DNA from: Miscanthus floridulus | Taxonomy: Eukaryota > Streptophyta > Magnoliopsida > Poales > Poaceae | DNA: 64,000 bases | Reading direction: 5' to 3' | NCBI RefSeq assembly: GCF_019320115.1 | Contig: NC_089587.1 | Location: 100,218,166 to 100,282,165, forward strand | In this document: positions 48,685 to 59,811 of the stretch, one piece after another | Layout of the letters: the number at the start of each line of letters is the position of its first letter | Position numbering within the stretch: position 1 is the stretch's first letter | The notes under the pieces: generated by a model | Told to the model about the DNA's origin: nothing | The model's database searches: none | The model's input: only the letters and a program-made list of their open reading frames with translations | Program-made: the position numbers and the translations under genes

Positions 48685-50621
48685 TGAAAGCTTTAGTTTG
48701 GTTTTGGTGAATTGATGAAACCCTATGTGCTAACCTAGTTTATCAAGTGATCATGAGATAGGTAGCACATTCCAAGTGGTGAAGCAAATGAAGATCATGA
48801 CATGAAGATGGCGATGCCATGGTGATGATCAAGTGGTTGGAATTCAAAAGAAGAAAGAAAAGAACAAAAGGCTCAAGGCAAAGGTATAAATGGTAGGAGC
48901 CATTTTATTTTGGTGATCAAGACACTTAGTGAGTGTGATCACATTTAGGATTGATAGCTGTACTATTAAGAGGGGTGAAACTCGTATCGAAATGAGGTTG
49001 TCAAAGTGCCACTAGATGCTCTAACTCATTGCATATGCATTTAGGATCTAGTGGAGTGCTAACACCCTTGAAAATGTTTGTGAAAATATGCTAACACATA
49101 TGCACAAGGTGATACACTTGGTGGTTGGCACATTTGAGCAAGGGTAAGAAACTTCACCAGTGGAGTGTCCACCCATAGAGTGCAGATAGTCCGACGGTGC
49201 CACCGGCGCCCTATACAGAAAAGATGGAGGTCACTATAAGTGATCAGACACTGATCTCGAAAGGACCGGTGCGTTCGGTCAGTAGAAGTAGCGAAGACGC
49301 TGGCGTCGGTCTCTGATCGGACGCTGGGCCACTTAGTGACCGGACGCTGGAGGGCTACGTCCGGTCCTGCTGACGTGGTAGTACACAGAGGAGACGTCAA
49401 GTGATCAGACGCTAGGAGAGTTCGGTCAAGCATGACCGGACGCGTCCGGTTGTGAAAAATTGTTTCTGGATGTTTACTGGAAATGACCGGACGCTGAGGT
49501 CCAGTGTTTGGTCACTTCGCAGCAGCGCGTTCAGTCATCACTTGACCGTTGGAATTGGGTGCTCAGTATTTAAAGAGAGGGGGTACGTGGCGTGCATCGC
49601 ATGACCAGACGCTAAGGTCCAGCGTCCGATCAATCTAACTGGAGCATCCGGTCACCCCGTGTTGTGCTCAGTGAAGGGGTACAACGACCCTATTTCATGA
49701 GGGCTTCTATTTAAGCCCCAAGGCCAGCTCTAGCTCATCCTCTTGACCATTTACATTGACATAGCAACCTTGTGAGCTTAGCCAAAGCCCTCCCACTCAT
49801 CTCTATCATTGATTCATCATCTTTGTGAGATTGAGAGAGAATCCAAGTGCATTGCTTGGGTGTTTGCATCTAGAGGCACTTGGTGTTTGTGTTTCACTGC
49901 AGGATTCACTTTGTTACTCTTGGTGGTTACCGCCACCTAGATAGCTTGGAGTAGCGAGGATCATTGAGCGGAGGTTGGTGATTGTCTCTGGCTCCGATCG
50001 TGGTGATTGTGAGGGGTTCTTGACCTTTTCCCGGTAGAGAGCTAAAAGGTACTCTAGTGGATTGCTCATGGCTTGTGTGATCCTCATCTTGTGTTGGTTG
50101 TGCGGCACCCTATCGAGGGTTTGGCGTGTGATGCTAATTAGCGCGTGAACCTCTAAGTGAGTGAATCGCCACAACGAGGAATAGCTTGCCAGCAAGCAAG
50201 TGAACCTCGGTAAAAAATCATTGTGTACATCATTTGATTCTGAGGTGATTGGTCTTCATTGGTATTCATTCTTGTGATTGATTGGCTCCTTCCTCGACAT
50301 AGCGGTATAAACAAATTGCTCACTCTCTTTACTTTACCGCAAACTAGTTGTCAAGCTCTTTAGTGTAGCTAGTTGTGAGAGCTTGTTAGTTTGATTAGTG
50401 TGGCTCTTTAGTTAGCCTTTGAGAGCACATTAACTTAGTGTAGTGTCATAGCTATTGTGTGGATAGAAACTATATAAACTAGAATTGTGGTAGGTGACTT
50501 GCATTTTTAGTACGCTAGCGCAACACTTGCTTCGCTTCATAATTATCTAACCGGATTGTTAAGTGTTGTTGTAGAATTTTTAATAGGCTATTCACCCCCC
50601 TCTAGCCATTAGGACCTTTCA
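48685..50621 (+). repeat. Solo LTR, family B copy 2, inside LTR A copy 2
   Basis: TGAAAGCTTTAGTTTGG...AGGACCTTTCA, 1937 bp, nearly the same length as copy 1 (1939 bp) and alike throughout. Flanked by CCAAG (48680-48684) and CTAAG (50622-50626). LTR A copy 1 shows the empty site GCGCCAAGTCATCAC near 5174, proving CCAAG was original. TATA-like CTATTTAAG at 49707-49715. Confidence 0.9.
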
Positions 50622-50705
50622 CTAAGTCATCACTCAACTTGCCCTTCACACTTGCAACCGGTCCGTCGAGCCAAGCCTCATCTTGATCTTCTCCACCTTG
50701 GTCAC

Positions 50706-52288
50706 TGTTGATGGTAGTTTTCAACCATCATAATCCGTCAATATAACATGCATAAGGGCATAAATATGATCACCAACCAAGGTCTAGGGGCCTAAACTAA
50801 TAAATTCCATGAGTTTTGGTGAATCTATGATTTTTGTAGGGTTTATTCAGAAAACCGTCAAGGTGGACCTAGATGTCAGAATTAATTGCGCTTATCCGCC
50901 GCAAAACGGATACTAGAAGGCTCTAGAAGACTCGAGAGGACTCCACACCAAAGCGGAAGCCAAGACACCCCCAAGTAGGGCCAGCCGGCCCCACCTAGAG
51001 GCCGCTTGCCCCCCCTAGGGTCCCACCTATCAGCCTCATCACAATGTCGGTTCTCCACCGCCTTCTAGGTTTCATCTACGTCATCCTTTAAGTCAGTTTG
51101 ATCCAAGGGCTCACGTTGGATGCTCCGGACTATATATACCAGCCCCTGCCACCCCTTGAGGCATCAAGTCATTTGAGAAGATAGAAACCCTAATCATCCA
51201 TAGAGCTCCACCATATTCTAAGGCATAGCTAGTTAGGCTAGGTCTAGAGGGAGGCAAGAAGGCTTCGCTTGTATTCCTGATCGTGTCAAGAGCGTGGTTT
51301 GGTATAATCTTTGTACCCCCTCTTTTTTGTATCTCCATTACTTTTATATGCTAGCTACAATTGTTATGACAATATTAGTATTCATCTCATTTATGTTTTT
51401 CATTATAATGTTCATCGTCTACTTTGATTATATGCTTAGTATAGTTGGATTATCATCATGTTCATGCATAAGTGCATATAGCGCTCACTCTAAGGTACCA
51501 TGGGTGGGTGGTCGATATTGTGTAAGTGTGGTGCTTATACATTGTTTACCTACAAATACACCCTATATTCTGGGTCATGTGGTAGATTACGGACGTAACA
51601 CTCCCATTGAGTCCTTTGTAGTCCACTTCCCGATATAGGTAGCACGTAGGATCTGATTACGAAGGAAGATAAGCTCTGTTCTTACTCTTCCCTAGTAATA
51701 TTCCTTATGTGTCGATATGAAGATGATCTTAGCCATGATTACTAGGTGTAATTGTACTAATCAATGTATGCTTTGACTTATAATTAAGAATAACATAGGA
51801 ATTATTCCTCTAATATTTTACCTAACTATGCTAATGCCATAGAAAAGAGTACTCTGAGTGATTATCATTATCATTGATCAATACTTATCATATATCTCTT
51901 ATCCTATGACTTATCCCTGTTATGAGTAGAATATTGGTTATAGTTTACTTCTCCATCGATAGTATAAGTTATTAGTACATGTCAATGCTAGACCTTCCCT
52001 CTGGTAAAAATATAAATAATGATACCTAGAATACTCTCGGGTGAAGTGCTACAATAATATATTATCTGTGCGCATGCAGATCCTTTTTCATTCATATCTA
52101 TATATTCTTTCTAGTCACATAAGATGATAAAGAACTACTTAGTATCATTCTAGTAGTGATGCTAGGCAGCACCAACAAGCATCTCTGGCATCATCACTAG
52201 GGATGATAATCTAGTAAAATAATGTTAGGAGATGTAGGTAATTAATAGATGGCTATTAAAACAAGTGACAAGTTAATAAATACCAACA
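50706..52288. repeat. Solo LTR, family E, inside LTR A copy 2
   Basis: TGTTGATGGTAGTTTTCAACC...AATAAATACCAACA, 1583 bp, with a perfect GTCAC on both sides (50701-50705 and 52289-52293). The empty site in LTR A copy 1 reads TTGATCACATGAC near 5250. A TATA-like CTATATATACC lies near 51129-51139. The plus-strand frame 51294-51638 has a hydrophobic start but no known family; I regard it as chance. Confidence 0.85.
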
Positions 52289-53186
52289 GTCACATGACTC
52301 TATGTCATGTCTCATATACAATGAGCTCCTTCATCACATGTGTGAGCTTTACACCAAGTTCAAGCCATCTAACCTCCATGGCATGTATTGCTCACACACA
52401 TGTACCTGTGGACTAATCATATGTGTATCTCACTCAAACACATATTAGTCCACCTAAGATTATCACTCAATTACCAAAACAAAACAAGGACCTTTCAGCC
52501 GCCGAGCAGCTCCTTGTCCAGAGGCACACTAGTGAGCTCCATGCGCCGCAGCGGCGTCGAGCTCCGTGATTCGTCCAAGCAGCAAGGTGACATTGCGTGC
52601 TAGAAACATATGTTGCATAAGTATGTTTCAACTTTCAAGTGTTTCAGATGTTTCATCTGGATATTGCAAGTGTTTCATGTGGATGTTGCAAAATTAGATC
52701 GGGACGTTGCATATGTTGCAATGGTTGCACACGTATGTTGCAAGCTTTTGTTTCCAATGTTTCAGTTGTTTTTCTAGACGTATGTTGCAAGTGTTTCACA
52801 CTCATGTTGCATGTGTTTTAACTAAATGTTGCATATATTTTGCAATGGCTTTTTCAAGCGTTTTCAGGTGTTTTTACAAGTGTTTCAGACGTATGTTGCA
52901 AGTGTTTCAACTGTTTGCGAACGTATGTTGTAAACGTTTTATTTGGATGTTTCGAAAGTAGATCGGGTATTGCATCTCCCTCCTCGCCTTCTGCTGCCTC
53001 GCCTCGTGTCTCCTTATCTTCTCAATGCTGGTGATGTTCGAACGACGTGGGTGGGGGCGAGTCATTCGAGCGCAGAATCCGAGCGGGTAGGGCGTGTGGA
53101 ATGGAGCAAGTGCGGGGCGTGGGGAGCGACGTCCGGATGCGGGCCTCGCGTCGGACGTCCGGACGCTAGCTGTTCCGATTGAAGAA

Positions 53187-53371
53187 GCATGAGACTAGAA
53201 CACGATGGTGAGAAAGAGAGATACTTAGGTTACCACTACAATTTCTTTAGGAGCGAACGGGGTACGAGACTGTATGTGCACCATTTCGATTAATAATATA
53301 GAAGGGAATTACAAGTGGGCAGCCTGGGAGGCCACCTACAAGGACAAAATAAGGCAAAAACAAACATCATA
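53187..53371. other. Short spacer, nothing recognised
   Basis: Between the 9-bp target duplication and the Helitron. No open frame or repeat end stands out. Confidence 0.3.
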
Positions 53372-53700
53372 TCCTATACTCTTATAAAGCAAAACTCCAC
53401 TAGCAATTTTTATTAACATGGAAGGTGTCCACCTCAGCAGTCCACTATCACTTGCATGTAAGGTGTCCACCTCAGCAGTCCACTATCACTTGCAATTAAA
53501 GCTCACTAGCAAGCAGTCATGATATCCACGTCAACGAGATACATCATCCACTAACATATATTTGGTTGTCCACATCAGCGTGTCACGCTATCCACTAACA
53601 TTAGTTTATAATAGTTAATTTATTCCTAAGAATGGTATAAATAGTTAAATTTCATTCCAAATCAGTAGTTTCCGCGGCAGCACGCAGGATGTTCTTCTAG
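53372..53700 (+). mobile_element. Short non-autonomous Helitron
   Basis: The 329-bp element starts TCCTATACTCTTATAAAGC after an A (53371). It ends GCGGCAGCACGCAGGATGTTCTTCTAG before a T (53701), fitting Helitron insertion between A and T. The 3' end has the CTAG terminus with a small GCG...CGC stem about ten bases before it. A direct repeat AAGGTGTCCACCTCAGCAG occurs twice near 53423 and 53460. It has no Rep/helicase gene. Confidence 0.75.
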
Positions 53701-54016
53701 TTATACATAGGAGAGAAAACTATACGCCTACAATCAGTCGAAAACTTTTCGCCAACCAAACCCCAAGTCCTTGCCTCTTCTTTGATGAGTAGCAACGCGT
53801 TGATCCATATAAACAACAGTGAGTGTTAATTAATTGAAAACAACAAACACAGTACACGTTGTTGTGTTATGCACATGACAAAAGCAAAGCACGATCTACG
53901 TATTGCATATTATGGAGCCGTGATCCCAGTGGAGACATGACAATTGCATTGACAATATCATGAATCATCAGCAGGAACGACATGGGAGCAAATAGCTATA
54001 GAAGGATACAAACATA

Positions 54017-54165
54017 CTTCCTCTGTTCTAAATTATAAAATATTTTAATATTTTTAAATTTATAAATTTTATTACGTATCTAGACATAATATATATCTGG
54101 ATATGTAAAAAAAAAATCATAAATCTTGAAAATAAAAAACGTTTTATAATTTGGAATAGAAGGAG
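54017..54165. mobile_element. Stowaway MITE
   Basis: The left end CTTCCTCTGTTCTAAATTATAAA and the reverse complement of the right end CTCCTTCTATTCCAAATTATAAA match well. TA lies on the left. About 149 bp, AT-rich. Confidence 0.8.
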
Positions 54166-55237
54166 AATCTCTTATACTCTGGATGGAGTAGTAGTTCGAT
54201 TTTTAGAACAACCACTTGTGTTGTACTTGCCGGCCAGCACTGGAGAGCTATGTGCAGACCAAAGGATTCGGTGTCGTGCCCCCTGCCAATAGTTGAATTT
54301 ACTTTATGGATTAGGAATGCTGGGACCGTCGTCTTGATTTACTTCAAGCTCTGCCGTCCCACTGACGGCCGGGAATATTTGGAAGGACATAGGAGAAACG
54401 GCATTAACAAAGACACGGGTTAGCTATAGATATAATGCAACATGGAAGAGCTTGATTAGGTCTTGCAGCGAACAGATGACGAGCATGGTCTATTAGTCTC
54501 TTTGTGGTGACTAACAATTAATCTTACATAACACCCTGCTCATGTTGTAGAATGCAGAGTTTTCTACTCTCTTTTTTTTTTAAAAAAAGAGAGAGACAAG
54601 AGCATATTAAGTCAATGTAGCTTGTCTAACCACGGTATTTGCGTGGCTCACTTCTTTGTCAATGAGAATGGGATTCCACAATCATAGCATGTGCTTTGCT
54701 TTTGCGTCTGTCCGTCCAGTAGTACCCTTGCATTGCATGAATGATGATGGCCCCTGGCAGTAGTACGTTAGGAGGGACGACAGGCACAGTGCTCCTCCTG
54801 CTCCCACAATCAGCAGCCTCAGCGTGCCTGGTCGTCTCGTCCCACCGCCACACTACTGCCACTGCCCACTGCATTGCATGGATCGGAATGGATGGATCAG
54901 CATTGGAATCTGGTCTGCTCCACGCAACAGCGGATGGGTTTAGAATCAAATAGGAACATGACTGATTGTACCTATTTCATTGACAGCAACAGGGAAGTAA
55001 TGATCATGAGGTTTTGATTTGGACGTGGACTGGACCCTTGTGAGTAGAGAAGGGCTAACAATATGGGAAAACAGAAAAAAAAATCCACCAAATGTTTACT
55101 TAGACTATCCACAGCGTGGCCTATAAACGGTGTTTGAAGCAGGATTGAGAAGATTGGAGGAAGAACAAGCATCGAGGAGTGCCATTGTAGAAAAAACCAC
55201 GCATGGGCCACAAATTCGCTACAAATGGACATTGAGA
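54166..55237. other. Intergenic, no gene seen
   Basis: Contains a CTCTCTTTTTTTTT/AAAAAAAGAGAGAG palindrome near 54569-54596. A pair of short opposite-strand frames near 54659-54953 has no recognised family. Confidence 0.3.
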
Positions 55238-55479
55238 GGGTGTTTAGTTGGGCGAATTTTGGATTTTGAGCTACTGTAGCACTTTCGTTTTTATTTGGCA
55301 ATTAGTGTTCAATCATGGTCTAATTAGGCTCAAAACGTTTGTCTCGCGATTTTTAACCAAACTGTACAATTAGTTTTTATTTTTACCTACATTTAATGCT
55401 CCATGCACGTATCGCAAGATTCGATATAATGGGTATTGTAGCACTTTTTTTAAATTTGGCCTGGCAACTAAACACGGGC
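55238..55479. mobile_element. MITE
   Basis: Ends GGGTGTTTAGTTGGG and CAACTAAACACGGGC are inverted. The interior has CTACTGTAGCACTTTCG and CATTTAATGCTCCATGCACG, typical of the grass MITE group also seen at 24291. Confidence 0.65.
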
Positions 55480-55634
55480 TGAATCGAGCAAAGCATGCAT
55501 GGCCCACAGCGTTCGTTGATAATGGGGGCGGCGGTTGGAAGCAGAGGATGATGGCTTCAGAGAGACGGAGTTGAAGTGAACGGAGAGGTGGGAAACAGTG
55601 GATGATTTTCTTTTTTTACTGGTGCCGGTCTTAA

Positions 55635-55965
55635 TGGTGTGCTTGGATATGGCTATTAAAATTTAGGAGGTGTGTCGGAAAGATGTTGCATGGATGTTTG
55701 GATACTAATAAAAAAATAAATTACATAATCCGTCAGTACTCCACGAGACGAATTTTTTAAGCCTAATTAATCCGTCATTAGCATATGTTTACTGTAGCAA
55801 AACATTATCAAATTATGGACTAATTAGGCTCAAAAGATTCGTCTCGTAAATTAGTCACAAACTATATAATTAGTTTCGTAATTAGTTTATATTTAATACT
55901 CCATACATATATCAAACATCCAATGGGATAACAACTAAAATTTAGAAGAAGCAACCAAACACCTC
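55635..55965. mobile_element. Tourist-like MITE, same family as 41404-41737
   Basis: Ends GGTGTGCTTGGATATGG and GCAACCAAACACCTCC. The interior CCGTCAGTACTCCACGAGACGAA...GCCTAATTAATCCGTCATTAGC matches the MITE in the Tat LTR on the opposite strand. Confidence 0.65.
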
Positions 55966-56574
55966 CTGACAAGGACGCGCCTTAACTTATGCAGGCCCTA
56001 CTTGGGGGCTTTTACCACTCCAAATGCCCCAAGTTGTAAATACAAAGTTTTGCACCTATCTTTACCCAATGTCCGCGTCTAAGAAACAATGGCCAATATC
56101 ATGTGAAACAGTACCTTGATTGATTCTAGGCAAGGTCACGATCGGAACATCCAACATCCAGTGCCTGCATGTAGCATGATTGGTGATCCATGACCGCCTC
56201 AGGCAACATACCAATCACAGTGCAATCGCTTCTCAAGCTAAAGATTTGTGCAGTGGGCATCCATTAAATCATCTCATCTGCATCACTGCACGCTTTGTCC
56301 ATATCCTGTTTGTCGCTTGACGTACCGTAGTACGTAACGTTACGTGCATGATGACGATTTGACGACGCACGCACAGCACAAAACTGCATGCCGACAGCTT
56401 TATTTAATTCGGATGAAAACCCTAATTTTGCACGTTAATTAGATTAGGAAATTACTTTGTGTAGGTGACAAGTGACATGATGTACAACTTGGCTAATCTA
56501 TTCCAGCCAACAGCCAAGCATAGCCACCGATACCCTTCACCAGATGGACCCACGCCCCGGTGGAGGGACCGACG
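55966..56574. other. Intergenic, no gene seen
   Basis: Mixed sequence with a CGTACCGTAGTACGTAACGTTACGTGC run near 56322-56347. No coding or repeat family recognised. Confidence 0.3.
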
Positions 56575-57409
56575 GCTGTAAGGCTAGCGCCCGGACGTCC
56601 GGCTCTAGGTTCGTGTCCGGACGCAGCTCTCGCTCGCACGCACGCGTCCACCGTGCCCGCGTCACCGCGTCCCATCCTTGCCGCACCCGCGTCACCTGCG
56701 GCGTGGCTCACAGCAAGCCGAACGTTCTCCACAGCTAGCTTCTGCGTCTCCTTGTGCTGTGCTACAAGCTTCTGCCCCAGGACCTCCGGCGGGGCAGCGG
56801 AGGCAGCATGTCGTAGGGGAATGAGCCGCGTACGCCTACACGGACGTGACCCTACGCGTCCTCTAGTGGAGCGCTGCCGCTGGCTTACCAGCCGACGCCG
56901 CCATGGCTCCTGTGCTAGCTCTCTCTTCCTCGCTCGACAACCCTACGTCTAGATCTACTTTTGTAACACTAGATGAAATAACGGCAACATACGTCTAAAA
57001 CAGATGAAACATTTGGAACATACATTTGCAACATAGTCATTGCAACATATGAAACATCCAGATAAAACATTTGCAACATAAGTCTGAAACAGATGAAACA
57101 CTTGAAAAATATGTGTATAGCCATAGCAACATATGCAACATCTAGATCTACTTCTTCAATATCCAGATGAAACACTTATAGCATAAGTCTGAAAGTATCT
57201 GAAATATTTGAAACGTACACTTAAAACATGTGTGTATAGGCATAGCAACATATGCAACATCCAGATGAAACACTTGAAACATATGTCTAAAACAACTGAA
57301 ATACTTGAAACATAGGCCAGTAACAAGTCTGAAAAATCCTGAAACACAGGGTAGCCGGCGGCCACCGCCTACCTAGTGGGGGACTACGGTGGCGCAGGCC
57401 TCCCCTGAC
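56575..57409 (-). mobile_element. Second Mutator-like fragment with inverted GTTGCA array
   Basis: The left edge carries GGCTAGCGCCCGGACGTCCGG, close to the right-end repeat of the element ending at 53177. The array at 56965-57345 is the reverse of the one at 52605-52975 (TGCAACAT, TGAAACA and CATCCAGATG strings). It is cut off at 57410 by an LTR, so its other end is not visible. Confidence 0.5.
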
Positions 57410-59811
57410 TGTAACGCCCTAAAATTTGTAAGATTTTAAAATAGGCAAATTTGATTTAATTTGGTATTTTGTGAGCATTTAAACCTAGAAAAAAACTTTG
57501 TTAGATTAAAATTCATTATAAGGTTTAGCAACATTTTTGTGCCATTGCATTTTGTTTATTGTGATGAGCGGTTTGACCCAAATTCAAATTTACTTAAAAT
57601 GTTTGACAATGGATTTGAAAATAGAATTTAAAAAAAGAAAGAAAAAGAAAAACTCTTCTCTCTCTCTCTCTCTCTCCACCAGCCCGGCCTACTTCCTTTC
57701 CCTCACCCCGCGGCCCACTCCGCACAGGCCCGCTTCCCTCTCTCTTAGCTTTGGCCTGAAGGCCTGCTTCGCCTTCCCGGTCTCGCGCGGCCCATCCCCT
57801 CCTCTCTCCTGCAGCAAGCCAACCACAACAACCGAGGCCCAGCAGCGTCGCGCCCCTCTCTTCCGTTCTTTCGGTCGCCGACACGTGGGCCCCAGCCATC
57901 AGCTGCTTCTCTGACCTCGCATCGTCTTCCTCCCGTGCGTAGTCGACCAGGACTCCATCGCGCCATGGAAGTCCACTCCGCCTATGCCTCCTTTTGTCGT
58001 GTCTCCCAAGTAATTCCCCACCATAAATAGCAGCCGACCCCGCCACCTCTCTATTTCATCTTTGAGCTAGCAGCAGCCCTTGCCGAGTCGCCACAAAACC
58101 CTAGCCGCGTCTCGCCATTCGTCGCCGAGCACCACGCGTCGTCTCCATCCACTCCACGTCCGCATTTTTTGCCGTGGTAAGTTCGCCTTGGCCTCCTCTT
58201 GCTCTCTGTATCTTTCTCGAGTCGAACCATGGCCTATAGGCCATTTTCCACCTGCACCGCTCGCCGCCGACCATGGCGCCGTCGCCAAAGCTCGCCGCCG
58301 GCAGCCTCTCACCCTCGTTCTCTCTCTCTCTCTCTACTATAATCTAGACCATCTGTATTAGATCCAATGGCCGGTATCACACGATACCTCTTCAGCCCTG
58401 CCCTTTTCTAGTTTAGAACCCATCGTCCCTACAATTTTGTTAAAGAGCCCCTATAATTTTTTATGTCTAAACCCGTGGTCCAAAGTGAATTTTAAAAATA
58501 CGTTTGCCTATTCTAAAAGCGTAGATTCCCTTTGTTAGGTCCAAAATATATTTTCATCTATTTACAGTTTTGCCACTATTTTCTTTAGGCTATAACTTCT
58601 ACGTTTTAACTTCAATTTGATCTGTTCAAGTTGCTTAGATTCGTAATTGCGTAATCATGTGTTCATACTATTGTTAAGTATGTTTCAACTTTTGAAATTT
58701 GAGGTTAGATTTAATCTATTATTTTATTAAAGGAAATATTTTTTAATTCATAACTTCTCCGTTATAGCTCTGATTAGAGTGTTTTTCGCATCTGTGTGTT
58801 CATAGTAACGTGTAGAACATCTTTAAAACATTTTCACTTGCTGCTTCATATGTTTGGTGTACTATTCTGATTTAGTTCTATTGTTTGCTTCGTGTATGAT
58901 TTCATGGATGCTTGTGTGGTGCTTTATGATCATGTCCAGTCTATGAGCTATACGTGGTGAATCGAGAAGCAATTCATTGAAGGCTTGGACTAGAAGATGA
59001 TTAGAGTCTAAGGCAAGTATAGCATAGGATCATCCTTGTTGTCCTATTCACCTTAATATCATTTTAATCATATGCATGTGTCTACCTTGGCAACCGTAGT
59101 AAATTTTCCTAGCTACTTGATATCTTGGATTTCTTGTCACCTATGGGGTATTGCATTGGATAGTATGATGCTAGTGCTCAAACTAAAGACATGATCTTGT
59201 AACTTGACTAATGGATTATGCAGTAAACACTAAAAGATGTTTTTTAGCAACATGGAACAAGGGGGCTAGAGCATTGGGCTGTTTTTATGGTGCTCTAGAT
59301 TCCTCTCCCTAAGGACTTATCTGTAAGCGAACTTCCGAGACTTACAGTACAACTGTGAGGGATACATGGCTCTGGCTTTAGCTCAGTATAAGGACCTTTT
59401 CTAGCTTGTTAGAGGTTTCCTTTATTGGTGTAAGAATGGCTTGCTGAATCGGGTATAGTGCGGCCTCTGTCCCCTTGTGTATAGGTTGCATGTCATTGTG
59501 CCATCAGGAAGGGGGGCTCTACATCTGTTTGCCGAGTGAATCTAATGGCCCTAACTTGTTAGACGAACCTTTGAAAGGCTTCATAGTGAACCCTATCGAC
59601 CTTCCTTGATAGTGGGTCAAGAGATTAGCTACCTTGGGCGAAAGGGTAAATCATGACTCACAGTGAAAGTGTACAACACCTGCAGAGTGTAAAACTGTTA
59701 TAACAGTCGTGCTCACGGTCACGAGTGGCCTTGGACCCTTATGGAATAGATGATGGACACTGATGGTACTGATGATAAAGATGCTCACTAATGATTACTG
59801 TTTATGCTATT
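57410..59811 (+). repeat. LTR of TGTAAC type (Gypsy-like), cut by the second Tat element
   Basis: Starts TGTAACGCCCTAAAATTTG. A CT microsatellite lies at about 57656-57676. Then comes a CATAAATAG box at 58022-58030 in a GC-rich promoter-like setting. Further on is GTACAACACCTGCAGAGTGTAAAAC and GTGCTCACGGTCACGAGTGG, strings I associate with long grass Gypsy LTRs. The small frames (for example 57537-57914) are not supported. It ends where TGTCGGGTTCATAAACC begins. Confidence 0.6.
58022..58030 (+). promoter_or_regulatory. TATA-like box in the TGTAAC-type LTR
   Basis: CATAAATAG followed by GCAGCCGACCCCGCC, about 0.6 kb inside the LTR and just before a leader-like region with AAAACCCTAGCCG. Confidence 0.4.

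Larger units (their letters stand above)
46384..52497 (-). repeat. Solo LTR, family A copy 2, containing two further solo LTRs
   Basis: Plus-strand ends TGTAGGG and ACCTTTCA match LTR A copy 1. It is flanked by a perfect GCCGC at 46379-46383 and 52498-52502. There is no internal retrotransposon sequence, so it is a solo LTR. Two insertions sit inside (48685-50621 and 50706-52288); without them about 2.58 kb remain. An internal repeat places AAGAAATTCTTGCT...GAATTGCCGG twice, near 48072 and 48180. A minus-strand TATA-like box lies near 47468. Confidence 0.88.
46005..53177 (+). mobile_element. Mutator-like element, interrupted by LTR A copy 2
   Basis: Flanked by the 9-bp sequence ATTGAAGAA at 45996-46004 (also 45152-45160 in the duplicate unit) and 53178-53186. 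A 9-bp target duplication is the Mutator mark. Near the left end is GGAAGCTGGCGTCCGGACGG (in unit 1). The reverse complement of the right end reads GGAACAGCTAGCGTCCGGACG. The left has about 11 extra bases outside this match, so the exact border is uncertain. Without the LTR insertion about 1.06 kb remain: GC-rich flanks, then a GTTGCA/GTTTCA array (52605-52975). No transposase. Confidence 0.6.

Noticed and set aside
51294..51638. 114-codon frame with a membrane-like start
   Set aside because: It sits inside a solo LTR just downstream of a TATA-like box; no relatives recognised and AT-rich composition explains the hydrophobic residues.
56493..56952. GC-rich frames on both strands
   Set aside because: They fall in the Mutator-like fragment end; high GC removes stops in several frames at once and no domain is visible.
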